Source of the DNA: Oryzias latipes
Lineage: Eukaryota; Chordata; Actinopteri; Beloniformes; Adrianichthyidae
Length of the DNA stretch: 64,000 bases
Reading direction: 5' to 3'
Assembly: GCF_002234675.1 (NCBI RefSeq)
Contig: NC_019877.2
Coordinates: forward strand, 24,447,519-24,511,518
Positions 22,666-34,620 of this stretch are shown here, one piece after another (within the stretch, counting starts at the first letter, position 1; every line of letters starts with the position of its first letter). The translations under genes and the position numbers were made by a program. The notes under the pieces are model-generated. The model did not search any database. It was not told where the DNA came from and was given only the letters and a program-made list of their open reading frames with translations.

Positions 22666-23389
22666 GTTAAAGAAAAGAAAACATGTGTAATTGTAAAAAA
22701 CGAGGTATGTTTTGGATTAAATGTCAAAACATTCAGACGAATCGAACTTTATTCAACTCATTACGTAACAGAGTACGTGTCACTCCGCCAGGGTCCTGAC
22801 TACAATACCCATAATGCTCCAACAATCCACAAGCAGTACGACTTTATACTGTAGTTTACTGAAGCCACACATTTTGACAGATTTTTTAGTTTTGTGTACC
22901 ACAGTAAATCTATTTGAGGTCAGGAAGCTCAAGCAGAATTCCACCTCAAGGCGCGCCAGATTATAAAGCGCACAGTCAATTATTGAACAAAATTTAATGA
23001 TTTTAAGAATACCATATGATCTGTTACATAAGCTTCACTTAATTAGCTCTGATTTAAAGTTAATATGTTAGATTCATAGTTTTTTGGCTAAGATGCACAA
23101 AAATAAACAAATAAATAAATAAAATAAACCGTTTAATTAAAAAAATTCCCTGTTGACATCACACAACCTACTATTACATTTGCTGCTTTGAGACGATCCT
23201 ATGTGGTCCAGGGTGTCTTTAATTTAGAAAGGAATCCATGTTATCAAAAGTTAAAAACTACTGCATTTTATATTTTGGGGGGGAAAATGTTTAAATTTAT
23301 GTTTTATTTATGCAGGGAAAAAACAGTAGTTTATTTACATTTATCAAAATAGTAGCAATACCTTAAATACAAATCAGTGTCTTGTTTTC

Positions 23390-23498
23390 TAAAGGGTGAA
23401 GTCAGACTTTGTGGCTCCTCCTGGGTTGCAGTTTTCAGAAATGGACCCAAATGGCTCTTTAAGTGTTGAAGGTTGCAGACCCCTGTCCAAATACCTGC
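23390..23498 (-). mobile_element. hAT-type transposon terminus
   Basis: Read on the minus strand it starts CAGGGGTCTGCAACC and continues with a CACTTAAAGAGCC block, the form of non-autonomous hAT ends in vertebrates and similar to the element at 26666. The partner end was not located. Confidence 0.5.
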
Positions 23499-23874
23499 AG
23501 GACTCACCTGGAGACCCTCATGCTCCATCCACACTTCTGTACACGTCAGAACCATGGAGAGCAGAGCTCATCCTTGGCATTCAATCACCTCCAGTTTTTA
23601 AGTAAAAAATACATCATTTTGGGTTTTTTTAAGACCTAATTTGTTTAAAAGAGATTTTTCTGTAAAACAATAATTCCTTCATTTGTTTCTACGTCTCTAT
23701 TTTTAAATTTAAATAGTTCATTTTTTATCTTTAGTTTGTAGTATCCCTGGGTTTTTTGTTTTGCAAGTGCTATTATTATGTTATTATCATTATGTATGAA
23801 AGCCTGCGCGAACGCGGTTGTAGGAGGGAGTACGGTGGCCGTGCGCGGTCAAACCTCCCGCTGCTGCTGCTGTC

Positions 23875-24802
23875 ATGGAGGGGGTCACGGTGGGCCAGGT
23901 ATTCGACGCGGAGTGCATTCTGAGCAAGCGGTCCAGAAAGGTAAACACCAGCGCCGAACCGTGCTCCCCCGCGGACCGGTTCCGCCGGTTCTGACGCTGC
24001 TGTGTGTCTCCGCAGGGAAAGTTCGAGTATCTGGTGAAGTGGAGAGGCTGGTCGTCCAAGTGAGTAGCTGCTAGCCGCGCGTAGCTAACAAATCACACCG
24101 AAAATGGCCCCGAACAAAGCCCGTGGCGGCTCGGTGCTGGCTCCGCTGCCGGGAGTTTGGCATCCGAACCGAACCGGAAACCCCTCAGCTTCGCTTCGAG
24201 GCGCCGAGTAGTTTTTCCGGTAAAAACGTTGCTTTAATTCGTCTCCTCGTTCGTCCGCTTTCCACGCTCCAGAGGCTGGAAGTGGACGAACCCGGACCAA
24301 CCGAACCGAAACGGGTCAGAATCTGCAGCATTTGAACGCCTCACAATCTGCTTTATGGAGACCCAAACGATTTGAGTTTCTTTGGCTGCTTGTGTTTTTG
24401 AAGGACGCTTCAAACCTTTATTTAAACATGTTTACTTTCCAAAGTGTGGGCGGTACCAGCAGAACCAGACAGTTCTGGTGCTGGAGGCTCAGAGCTGTGT
24501 GGGAGTTCAGGAGATGCGCGTTGACCCGGAAGAGCAGGAAACGTCAGCCCAGCTGTAGGGTCACAGTTCACCTTCACCCTGTCAGAGGTGGCCCATCATC
24601 TTCATCAGGACCACAGACTGTTCACTCTGTCCATTCACAGAATCAATAAAGTTTTTTAAAAAAAAAGGCTACCTATCAAATTGAAGATTTTTATTAAACT
24701 GAATGCAGATATAGAATAAATAGACAAATACCTGCCTCCAGTAAATTAAAATAGCTCATTTATTAGAAGTTTGCTCGTTAAAGTGTTTACATTTGAACCC
24801 CC

Positions 24803-24833
<31 letters not shown>

Positions 24834-27800
24834 AAAAAAAAAAGGATTTGGGCTTAAAAGTACTGCATTTTCTGGCTCCCCAGATGTGTTTCTGTGCAGC
24901 CCGGCTCCTCTCAAAGCTGGGAGGATGTTGAGAAAGTCGGTTCTGTTGGAATTTTATCTGCTCAATCAGCCTCAGGTGGCACCCAAGTGCCTCAACAGCA
25001 ATTATATAGTCATAAAATATATTTAAAGAGTCACTTCAGTGTCTCAAAGTGACTTCCTCTTAAAGACCAACTCCCATGACACATTTTTACATTTTCTGAT
25101 GATGGAGGATAGAAAGAAAATTAAGCTCAGATTTGCATTTCTGAGTATTTCTTTTTCTAAATGATTGTAAATCAGGAACAGACAGAAGAAATCTTGTATT
25201 GGAAGAAAGCTTGTAACGTATTGGTTACGTTAGAAAAACGCTGGGCGAGCCACAAGCTCCCTGCTCTGCTCTATTCCGATGCATCCCCTTGCAGACCAGT
25301 AGACCCATGAACGTCCTTGTTTGCCTCCTCTGAGCTGCAGACTGGACGGCTGGACGGCTCTGACGTTGTTCCCCATTTTGTTGCATAATGTTAGGTTGGG
25401 GTCGTGAGGGGCTGTAAGCTAGCAGGAGAGCGTGTAAACAAAGGGATGATGGGATGTCAGCCGAGGCCTCACCTCCAACAGTCCCGTCCACTGTTTCCAC
25501 TGCTCTGCAGAAACTACATCCCAGAAAATGACAGGTTTTTGGATTTTGGTTTAAAAACGGCATCATAATGAAAAGACCACTGGGAAGACTTTGAGAATAG
25601 ATCAAAAGATGATCAGAGTGGGACTTTAAACTGTGTAAACGCACATAAAACGTAGTAAAACTATACATACATCATACATCATATCATCAAATATCTACGT
25701 TTGATAAAAATCAGAAAAATTGAGACATCAGATTCTAAAATAGGACCATGTAACCAATTTTTCAGTAACTGTTCTGTTTGAAGAATAATTCTGCTCTCAC
25801 TTCATCAATAGACAGAATCTACTTCTACCACTGAGAACGAAACGCCTTTCAGCACAAATGGACGGCATGTGATCAGAAAGTTTGGTTGTGGTTCTAGTGG
25901 TTGAGTGAAACGTGTGGTTAACAGTGGGGGGGGGGGGGGGGGTGAGGCATATGGAATAAGGTCCTCCTCTACCCTGTGTGCTGTTGTGCTATCCTAGGCC
26001 CTTTACCATTGGGAGTGGGGTCATCTAGACCCAACTCAAACTGTGCTCAATGCAGATTCGGTGCTGACCATTAGTTACGGTTTGAAAAAGCAGAGTCCTA
26101 ATTCTACGCTCCAGTGTCCAGTTTGAGTTATGAGACTTTGAAATGTGGAATTAACATCTGCAGGCACAACAGCTGGGAGCCGGAGGAGAACATCCTGGAC
26201 CCCCGGCTTTTGGCTGCATTTCATAAGAGGTGAGCGGCTCAGGTCCGTCCTGTTTCCTTCATTCTTCGTGGGGATGAATGATGTACCTTTGAACTAAATG
26301 GATGTAGGATGGGCAGACCAAAGACAGATGTCTGTTTGTAAATCTAATGCTTTTCTAGAGCATTTTAATGAATGAATGGAATATTTAAATGTCTCAACAT
26401 TCAGAGTGATGATAGATAATCACACAGTCCTAGTCTAAAGTTCTTATGACATTTTTTATGGATTCTGGGCGCAGACTATTTGTCAGTGGGTTTAATGTTG
26501 AAACTTTGGGTCCTCCCCATCTGGTCCTCCTCTCAGCAGTCAGTCTGAGCTAAATCTCAACCGTTCTCCTGGTTCTGACTTCCTGTCTAGCCTCACTTTG
26601 TCCATAAGGATTCAGGCCAAAGTGTCAATCCATCCCAACACAACCAGCACATCGATCCTGTAGGTCAGGGGTCGGGAACCTATGGCTCGCGAGCCATATA
26701 TGGCTCTTTTGATGGTCACATGTGGCTCGCAGACAAATCTTTAATTATACTTTTTTTTTTCATTAGACCAGTCCTCGGGCGCGATGCGATGCCAGAGGCG
26801 CGCAGTAGTAGCGTTGCTTGGAGAAAAAACTATCAGTTTACTATTATCTATTATTTCACAGAGTTTGTACCACCCGGAAACCTGTGAATTGACGTACCTA
26901 AAACGGCGCGCTCCCGTCTCTGAGAAAGAGCGCGCAGTTGCGGGGACGGGATGTGTGAGGGAGAAAGCAGAGGGGGGGGGGGGGGGGGGCAGCAGGTGAA
27001 TCCCGCTGCCCGTCACTCACTGCAGCGTGTGAGTGTGTGTTTGTCTCCAGGTCTGCATGTGATCAGTCTGTCTCACATCTACAGAACATTCAGACCTACG
27101 ATCACGTTTAAAGTCTCAACGCCTGCATGAAGCAGAAACTCACCACGTATCAACCGGACAAGACCATCAGCAGAACTACCACGAATCATTTATTAGCAAC
27201 AGCATAATGATGACTTATTGTACTTTAAAAGTGTTAAAATTACATCAAATGCACACATTCATTTGTATTTTTAGTTTTAAAAATATTGTCGCGGACTGAG
27301 TTTAACTTGGCTGTTGGGCCTCGTTAAAAGTTCTGGAGTTCATGGAACGCATCGATCAAGCAGTGATCTGATTGGCTCTCAGTTCTGTCGCTCAGCCTGT
27401 TGTTAGGGAGTTTGGACCAATGGGGTTCAGCTATGGGCCGAATAAGGGAAATGGGAGGGGCTGCAGCGGGAGCAGGGGAATATAAAGTTGAGAGAAGCGC
27501 TCTCGTCTCGTCTCGGCGGGCGAGAATAAGGAGTTGCTGAATTAATTGTACGGCGTTTGTTGCGGTCTGCAGTAACCAGAATAAAGAACCTTAAAAGAGG
27601 TTAAGTCTCCGTGCCTCAGTGTGGGAAAGGGACGCTACATTATTGTATGGCTCTTTCAAAATTACATTTAAAAATATGTGGCGTTTATGGCTCTCTTGGT
27701 CAAAAAGGTTCCCGACCCCTGCTGTAGGTGTATATAGGAACTGGACTGAGTGATCCCTCTCCTCTGGCGTTTCAAACAGGAAGTACCTGCTGGCTCCAAG

Positions 27801-29800
27801 AAGCCAAAACGCCAAAGACCTTTCTAGAGAAATGAACAGCTGTTCCTCAGTCCTTCTATTGCTCTGAAGAACCGTTCTGGATCTGATACCGTTTTCTTTT
27901 TCTACCATGTTCTTGATAATCCTCATTTTTTCATGATATATGTATTTTTCAATTAGTAAAAGTTATTCAAGTTCTAAACTAAACCTCGAACGTTTGAACC
28001 GTTTGATTGACAGATTCTCCAGAGTGGTAGGGGAGTGGACTGGATGAGTGGTTGTCATAGAAACGATGACTCAGACAGACTCGGACCAATCACTGCTTAC
28101 TGACAGCGTCTGGCACCAACATGGCGTTGTCTTTATCACGAATCAATGGCGACTGAATTGACTTTGATTTGGTTGGAGCCTAAGAGTGACGTGTCAGTCA
28201 GTCAGTCAGTCCAGTTCTCATGGAGGGTCAGTGGGTGCTCCCCTTTAGGTCTCTGATCTTAGGGGTACAGATCATGGATCAGGGCTGAACCGTGATCTGT
28301 GCGGGTCAGTAGTCCCGGTTCAGAACACACGGGTACCTCAGTTACTTACTGCTTCAGAAGAAGGTTTTTCTGAGTGTCTCTTTATGGTTTCAGAGAACAA
28401 GAGCGAGAGCTTCTGTTCCAGAAGAAAGGGAAGCGCCCACGAGGAAGACCCCGGAAGATTTTGGTGAGACCCGATCTCTTCCTCCTATGTTAAGGCCCCA
28501 GCCTCCTCCTCATCCTCACTCCTTGTGTCTTCAGCCACCCCTCACTCCAGACAAGGACAGCCGGTCTTCATCGTGCTCTTCTTCTGGCCTCTCATCGCCA
28601 CGTTCCTCCTCTTCATCAGAAGATGAAGAGCACACAAAAAAGGCCAAGCCCAGCCCTGTCCCACAGAAGAGGCCTCATATCATGCTGGCCAAAGCAGACC
28701 CCCCTCATAAGAAGAAACGTGGGAGGAAGCCGCTACCTCCTGACCTGAAGGCGTTGCGGCAGGTAAAGAACCGACCTTCTCCTCCTCCTCCTCCTCCTCC
28801 TCCTCCTCCACGCCACCACCAGCCGATCAGGCTACCCAGGGAGGACACGCGACCCGGCATAAAGAAGCCCCTGCAGCCGGCCAGCTTTACGTACCTGAGC
28901 AGGACGTCCAGAGAAGAGGCCGCGGCCCCTTCCCTTGCTTTCTCCCAGAGTGCAGCTTCTAAGGTGGGGTCCATCAGCATGTGGGTGGGCCGCTCCCTGT
29001 CTGCCTCCTCTCCGTCCTCCTCCAAGACCAGCTTGTCCCAGAAAAACTCTTACCTGAAGCGCTCCTTCTCAGAGAGTGGAGGGGGGAGCCGAGCAGACGG
29101 CTTAAAAATGTCTGCTGTCAAACCAGGTGGAACCTCGAGCTCCCCTGGGGCGCATGGCAGCTTCAGTGGGGGCCAGGTGGGGATTCAGAGCCCCGCCCCT
29201 GGTCAAAAGCGACCAGAAGGTCAGGCAGCGAAGACAGGAGTGGTTCAACACAAGCAGCAGAATCCCGTGCTGTCCAAGCCTTCATCGTCGTCTCCCTTCC
29301 TTCGGGACCGAGCCAGCCAGGCGCTGAACCTCAGAGCCCTCAACCTGCAGAGTGTCGGCAAGACCTACGCCGGGGGCGCGCACGGCAGCACCGACTTCAG
29401 GAGTGGGACTGCTAAAGGGGGCCCGCGGAGCGGCCTGTCAGCTGGCGGCGGTGCAGAACGAGGGCGGGACAGAGAGCCAGCGATAAGGCGCGACGGCGCC
29501 CTGAGGGACAGGCGTAATCAGCGGAGCGGCTCTCAGGATCGCGGCCTGAATGAGCTCAGCACCGGGGACTCTGACGAGGTCAGCAGCAGCGAGTCCGAAC
29601 GTGGTGCCGCCCTGTTCCCCGACAAAATCCGGCCCAGCCTCGGCGCCAGCGCCACCGACTCAGACACAGAAACGGACTGGCGACCCGAGCGGTGCCTCCT
29701 GGAACACGTCTCCGTCACCGACGTCACGGCCAACTTCATCACGGTGACGGTGAAGGAGTCGCCCACCAGTGTAGGGTTCTTTAATTCCCGGAATCATTGA
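23875..29800 (+). CDS. cbx2: Chromobox protein homolog 2 (Polycomb PRC1 subunit)
   Basis: Five coding exons: 23875-23940, 24016-24059, 26164-26229, 28394-28463, 28535-29800, all GT-AG and in phase, giving 503 residues (human 532). CBX2 is the Polycomb member of canonical PRC1. Its chromodomain reads H3K27me3 and its C-terminus binds RING1. Chromodomain: residues about 9-58, with aromatic cage Phe10, Trp31 and Trp34 ([20 protein letters not shown]). An AT-hook KRPRGRPRK follows at 72-80, typical of CBX2. A Ser-rich acidic stretch and a second basic hook-like [10 protein letters not shown] (141-150) come next, then ten prolines at 165-174 from a CCT repeat. The C-terminal Polycomb box, 463-503, contains [14 protein letters not shown]. 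The middle is low complexity and weakly conserved. Intron 4 is only 71 bases. Confidence 0.96.
24798..24843. repeat. Poly-C (26) joined to poly-A (20)
   Basis: Uninterrupted C at 24798-24823 then A at 24824-24843, in cbx2 intron 2. It is likely to be length-uncertain in any assembly. Confidence 0.95.
25064..25625. mobile_element. TTAA-flanked MITE (piggyBac/Kolobok-like), copy 1
   Basis: A 562-base element flanked by TTAA at 25060-25063 and 25626-25629. The ends AGACCAACTCC and AGAGTGGGACT are imperfect inverted repeats. It contains GGGGCTGTAAGCTAGCAGGA and GAAGATGATCGGAGT-like blocks shared with a second copy at 48490-49066 in the same orientation. It is non-coding, in cbx2 intron 2. Confidence 0.75.
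25980..26070. repeat. MITE-like dispersed repeat, divergent partial copy
   Basis: GTGGGGTCATCTAGACCCAA and neighbouring bases resemble the repeats at 3690-3810 and 61970-62080. It lies about 90 bases before cbx2 exon 3. A poly-G run of 17 lies just upstream at 25926-25942. Confidence 0.4.
26666..27721. mobile_element. Non-autonomous hAT element with 8-bp target duplication
   Basis: The ends are inverted: CAGGGGTCGGGAACC on the left and GGTTCCCGACCCCTG on the right. The same 8 bases, CTGTAGGT, flank it at 26658-26665 and 27722-27729, the hallmark of hAT insertion. No transposase frame is present. A 353-base LTR-like block is nested inside it, and a poly-G run of 18 sits at 26972-26989. It lies in cbx2 intron 3. 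Confidence 0.92.
27287..27639 (+). mobile_element. Solo LTR nested in the hAT element
   Basis: It starts TGTCGCGG and ends GCTACA (TG...CA form). Inside, a TATAAAG at 27481 is followed about 100 bases later by AATAAA at 27580, the U3-R-U5 order of an LTR. Flanks ATAT and TTAT match at three of four bases; a perfect TATTG pair is also present if the borders shift by two. There is no internal retroelement sequence, so this looks like a solo LTR left by recombination. Family unknown. Confidence 0.65.
28005..28180. repeat. Dispersed repeat shared with 33190-33400 (inverted)
   Basis: GATTGACAGATT, GTGGTAGGGG and AATGGCGACTGAATTGACTTTG occur here and as reverse complement near 33200-33400. It is probably a MITE or other DNA transposon derivative, in cbx2 intron 3. 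Confidence 0.55.
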
Positions 29801-31680
29801 GGGACGTCGGCCGAACTGGGCCACGCCCACATTTTCTGGTGGTTTTGTTGTGCGGCACCAGTGACCCCACTGAAACTCTGAGTCATGAAGGAACTATGTG
29901 GTCGAAGCCCAGCTTTCACCCAGGGGCCACTGCCATGTTTCAGGGGGCCGATTTCTACAAGCCACCACACTGAAGAGGCAGGAGGCGGAGCCTTGCAGCG
30001 CTGACGGCCACGGAGGCCCGAACTCCAGGTTCTGCAATAGAAACTCAGTCCACAGACTCACCAGTGAAAGTGGGGCTTGTGATGGTGTGTCACTCTAATC
30101 TGCTACTTCACAGGAAATTCATGACATTTGTGTGCTAACATTTGTTGTACTGTTTTATACCAGGAGGGGGCAGCATTCCTGTGACAGAGACCCAAAGTGC
30201 TAGCCCATCTCCAGAGGTACAAGGTCAGCTTAACCCTTAGACAGCAGAGCTTTAGCTGCGGTGTTCAACTCTTTACATATTTAACATCATTCCAACAACA
30301 GAAGCTTTGCGTTGACATGCAACACTTTACAGTAGTGGAGTGTTTATGTGATGTACAGTGGATTGGGACACGAAGACGCTGTTCTCTGCATCAGAATCTG
30401 TTGGTTCCATGTTAATTGTGTAAATAGTTGAAGAGTTCAAAGTTCACGGTTGCAACAGTTCTGGTGTTGAAGGGTTAACGGGCGCTGCAGCAGGTGTGCA
30501 GAAAGCCACCTGTGCTGTTAATCTAATAGGTTTTACACAGACTCATTTATGCAGAAACTGCCTTTTAATACTTCTGGAATGACAACGTACGTTTTTGCTT
30601 TATTTGATTTGTTTTGGGTTCTACGTCATGGAATCTGGAAGGTTTATTTAAGCCCCGCCCCCTGAGTCTTTGACAGCAAAGCTTGCTTTCCCGATAACGG
30701 GATCAGGTGACTGAGCACACCTGGCACCAACATCCAGATCCAAAAGTGGAGTCAGCTGGAAAACAAGCTGTCACTGGACCAAAGCTGAAGTTGTGTGATC
30801 AGGAAAGTTCGTGTTTGTCTTCACCGTCAGCTGTCGCTTCTTGGGACACTACAAGATCTTTGAATGTATTACAGCTTCACTTTGATTTTTGATTTCCACA
30901 GCTTATTGACGTCTTAGAGTGGCGATGGCGGTGAGACATGGTTCTAAAAACACTGTGTTGTTTTTTTATAGGGACAAGCATTTATTTGACATTTGAAAAA
31001 CTGTTAACTGACTAAACTAATGATCCTGAACGGCCATCTGGTGTTTGATGAAGGAATTATAGTCATTTAAATGAGGACAGCAATTCTGCTATTATGTGTT
31101 CAAACTCAGAGTCACCAGCCTTTAGTCTGGGGAGCAACAACTGAAGTATTTCCTTCCTGCAGCTTCTTCTGGTTTCACAAACTGTGCAGGAATCTCAGCT
31201 GACTTTGTCTCCAGCGCTTCTGGTTTTTATGGCCTTTTCTAAAAGCGGATCCTCTTCCAGCGTCTCTCCATGTGGACCTCGGGTTTTAAACCTTCCTGTC
31301 TCCTGTTCCTCAGGTTCGGATCACATTCGTACTTGAGGCCAAACCCAGCGACTCCTGTCAGGTTTCTTTTTGATGCTCTGGTTTTGGACCAAAGGTGTTG
31401 TGTTCAGCTCATACCTTCATAAATGTTTGTATTGTTTTGCACTAAGCTAAGGTAAGCTGGCCTTGGTTACTATTGATCTCTTGTACATGCCATGTTTGTA
31501 CTGTACATGTTTTTCATGACAGTGTCTTCTTCAGCTTAAACATGTTATTTATATTTGTAAATATGTCTTTATATGATGTGACTCTGAGTCCTGGTGCTCA
31601 TGTTGGCTCTGAGCTTCAGAGTCTTGTTGCTTTGTGCCTCCCTGATGTTTGAAGGAAAATAAAGGTTCAGATATGAAACA
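29801..31680 (+). other. cbx2: cbx2 3' untranslated region
   Basis: From the stop codon to just past the AATAAA at 31658-31663 there is about 1.9 kb without recognised repeats or long ORFs, which is compatible with one terminal exon. The end is inferred from the signal only. Confidence 0.6.
31658..31663 (+). promoter_or_regulatory. Candidate cbx2 poly(A) signal
   Basis: AATAAA in the context GGAAAATAAAGGTTC, followed by a G/T-containing stretch. It is a strong canonical signal after an otherwise repeat-free UTR. Confidence 0.6.
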
Positions 31681-34240
31681 CTTCAGGCGTCCTGCTGATT
31701 TTCAAGAAAAATACAGTTTTTTATCATGTAAATTTAGTTATGGAAAGAAATTCTATTGATTTACATAGCAGAAACACACTCTATAGAAAACAATTAATTA
31801 TTGAACTTTTGACAAGTCAGTGCCAGAAATAGTCGTAGATTTAGCACATTTTGATCCTTTACCTTATCAACTACTACACCAATGTCAACTGTACACTAAA
31901 CCGCTTATCTCACAGTAAAAGGTTTTAATGGAAGGTGGTACGATTCTGAAATATTGTAGAATTTCCACTTCTGGTTAATGATGTCCGAGCGCCATCTTGT
32001 CTGCAGCCAGATCCCCTCATGGAGTGGAGTCGGGAGCTTGTGGCCCACAGATTGTTGTTTCTAAGTAACAACTACAAGATTTTTCAAATGACATTTTTTT
32101 GTATCCTTCTGATTCACCACTTTGAACAAAGAATTGGTCAATAACCCAGTTTAATGTTTATTTCCTTTATATATATATATATCCCCCATCATAAGGAAAA
32201 GTGCCACAAGAACATGTTAAAAACTCCAAAATCACCATTTTCAGCTAGCTTTTTCAAAAGTCCAATTGTTGTTTTTTTTCTTCATTTACCTGCAATGATT
32301 GGAGAAATACTGCAGGGGTCACTAGAGAGGGAGTAACAGTTTAGGTAATGTGTCTGTACACTCCTTGAGATGTCCTCATCACTAGTATATACACAGTTAT
32401 CATTTCCTATGAGGCACCTAGTAAACTATTTTACTTCTTATCTTAGATTATGAAAGAAATCAGGAAAAAGGGGATCACAATGCTGAATTTCAGTCTTGTA
32501 ACTAAAAAGCAGAAAAGCCAAACTCCTACATTTGGTTGCTGTTCAGACACAGGTACTATACAGGTACTATACTGTCATGGTGCCCCGGGGTATCTACTCC
32601 TTCTCCCCCCCCATGCAGAATTTACTCTGTGTGTCCCACCATTGGACTCAGCTGCTCCCCTCTTCAGCATTCCTGCTCTGAGCTCTATTTAAGATGTTCC
32701 TGTTCCTGTGTTCATCGCCAGTTCATCTGCCCTCTACGGAGGTACCACCTTCGTGAAATCGATGACGTTTAAAAAATAAAAAAGGAGTGAGCATGGTGTC
32801 CGTATTGGTTTTACTATTCAGGATACTATATAGTTTTTTAGTTGTTAGGGTGGGAATTGGGACAGCTATTGTCTGTGCATCGCCACAAAACGAGGACTAC
32901 TCCATTCACCGTCTTGGACTGCATCCAGCACTCACTTCCTCCTCCACTGGGACTCACGCTCTTCCATCATCCCATCATCGTGGCTTCCTCCTCCAGCCAC
33001 AGAACACCTCTCCAGAATACCAGTTTCTCTTGATCTCTTCCGTGATCTTTCCGGGTCTGGGTCTGTAACCGTTCTCCGCTAACATGACACTCTCAAGATC
33101 CACAATCGTGCCATTCTATTAGGGCTACTCTGAGGTCAGGTGACAAAGGTTGGGTCTGCTCCATTGACTGTATATAGCTGGACAATCGCATGGGACATCA
33201 CCCATAGAAAATGCCTTGCTTCCGGTTCCAACCGAACAAAGTCAATTCAGTCGCCATTTTGACTCCTTTCCCATTTTGGAACCACACATCCTCAGTGAGG
33301 ATGGAGGATTGGCCTGTCTATTTCAATGGCAACCACTCTCTCCAATCAGGAGTGATTAAGTTAGAAGGCCACACCCCTACCACTGAAAGCGGGCTCCGAA
33401 CAATCTGTCAATCCAATGCTTCAAATGTTTGATGCCAGGCTTTTATTGAGGCATCTGAATGGTCAGTTGATAACTTGTGCTCCAGCAAAAATATCATGAA
33501 AAAAAAAACAGAATTAGCAATAACATGTTAATAATAGGCAGTAGAACAAGAACGGTTATTCTGACTAACATAATGGCAGAGTAATAGCTGTTCATTCATT
33601 AATAGAAGTCTACAGGATTTTGGCTTTTGGAACCAGCGGGTTCCACAGAGTATCTTAGTACTATTTGGAACGGGAAGGGGAGAGGTAGTTCAGTCCAGTC
33701 CTTATTTTACGGACAATGGTCTGCTCCAGTTGCCATCCTATTTACATTTCCCAGAAGTCTCTGCAAAATACCAGTGGACATCATCTATGCTCAGAAGATT
33801 TGCCCAATATAGACCACAAGGAATTACGCTTGAACGATTTTTTTCATGTTCAAAATGTATTTTAATTTTTTAAACCATGCACCCAAGTTTTCATCCTCAG
33901 AACACAGGATTCATAAATAGTCTTCCTAAATAATTCATTAGGTTTCTACTTTGGGAAATCTGTGACGTCATAATTGTCGTTTAAAAAAAGTTGCACACAT
34001 TGTGTTCAAATTGCTCTTAAAATCCATGTCGCTAGATAGTTCTGCACAATGTATAGATTTTTAGTAGTCAGGGAGTCTGGAGGGAATTGGGATTTCGCTA
34101 AAAAGATCAGCAGACGCCAAACCTGCTTTACATATAGATAAATGAAAGCAAAAGTTTTTTAGCTGTAAATTGTTTATTAGCGTCGTACTCTCTGAATTTT
34201 TTATGTTTCTGAATGTTAAACTGTTTTTTTTTCCTTTCTG
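31681..34240. other. Intergenic region between cbx2 and stxbp4-like gene
   Basis: No exon recognised. It contains a short (TA)n at 32170-32181, a MITE-like block at about 32775-32880 related to 8505-8885, and a dispersed repeat at 33190-33400 related to 28005-28180. The remainder is AT-rich unique-looking sequence. Confidence 0.5.
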
Positions 34241-34249
34241 ATAATTGCT

Positions 34250-34620
34250 GACCTTAGTCCGTGAGCAGCGGCGCGTTCCTTTCCTGAAGTTTTCACCTGC
34301 TCTCGGGAGCGTTCAACTTGGATTAGCGGGAAAAGATAAGAGCGCGCGCGCGCCTGCAGGAGGATTTGCTAGCTGCCCCGGCGCCGCGCGCGCTCTCAGC
34401 CAGAGAGCCGCTCGGAGCCGCCGAGCTCATCTGTGTGTTTTTGTGAGGCGGGGTCAGTCACACCCCCGCGGCGGCGATGCCGTTCCTCCCCCAGGACGCG
34501 GAACGCTTCGATGGACTGTCGCTGTTGTACTGGTGAGTGCCCCCCGCCCCCTTTAAGACAGTCGCGGGTCACCAGAACGTGTTTGCGTGTTAGTAATACG
34601 GACATGATTGTTTGTTGCTG
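34250..34620 (+). promoter_or_regulatory. CpG-rich promoter region of the stxbp4-like gene
   Basis: A sharp rise in G+C and CpG, including GAGCGCGCGCGCGC and GGCGCCGCGCGCGC, just before and over the putative first coding exon at 34477-34532. The surrounding sequence is AT-rich. This is how CpG-island promoters look in vertebrates. No start site can be fixed. Confidence 0.55.

Larger units (their letters stand above)
20217..23874. other. Intergenic space between divergent cox11 and cbx2
   Basis: The left end must carry the cox11 promoter and the right end (23800-23874, GC-rich) the cbx2 5' UTR. Between them lie an L2-like LINE fragment (22155-22665) and a hAT terminus (about 23390-23498), plus a possible MITE edge near 22950 (GGCGCGCCAGATTATAAAGC). 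No other coding exon was recognised. Confidence 0.5.

Noticed and set aside
28487-28534. ATG-initiated extension before cbx2 exon 5
   Set aside because: It lies in the 71-base intron; splicing from 28463 to 28535 restores the conserved AT-hook to Ser-rich order.
28705-29415. ORFs in other frames over the last cbx2 exon
   Set aside because: Shadows of the GC-rich coding exon; only the frame ending at 29800 has CBX2 homology.
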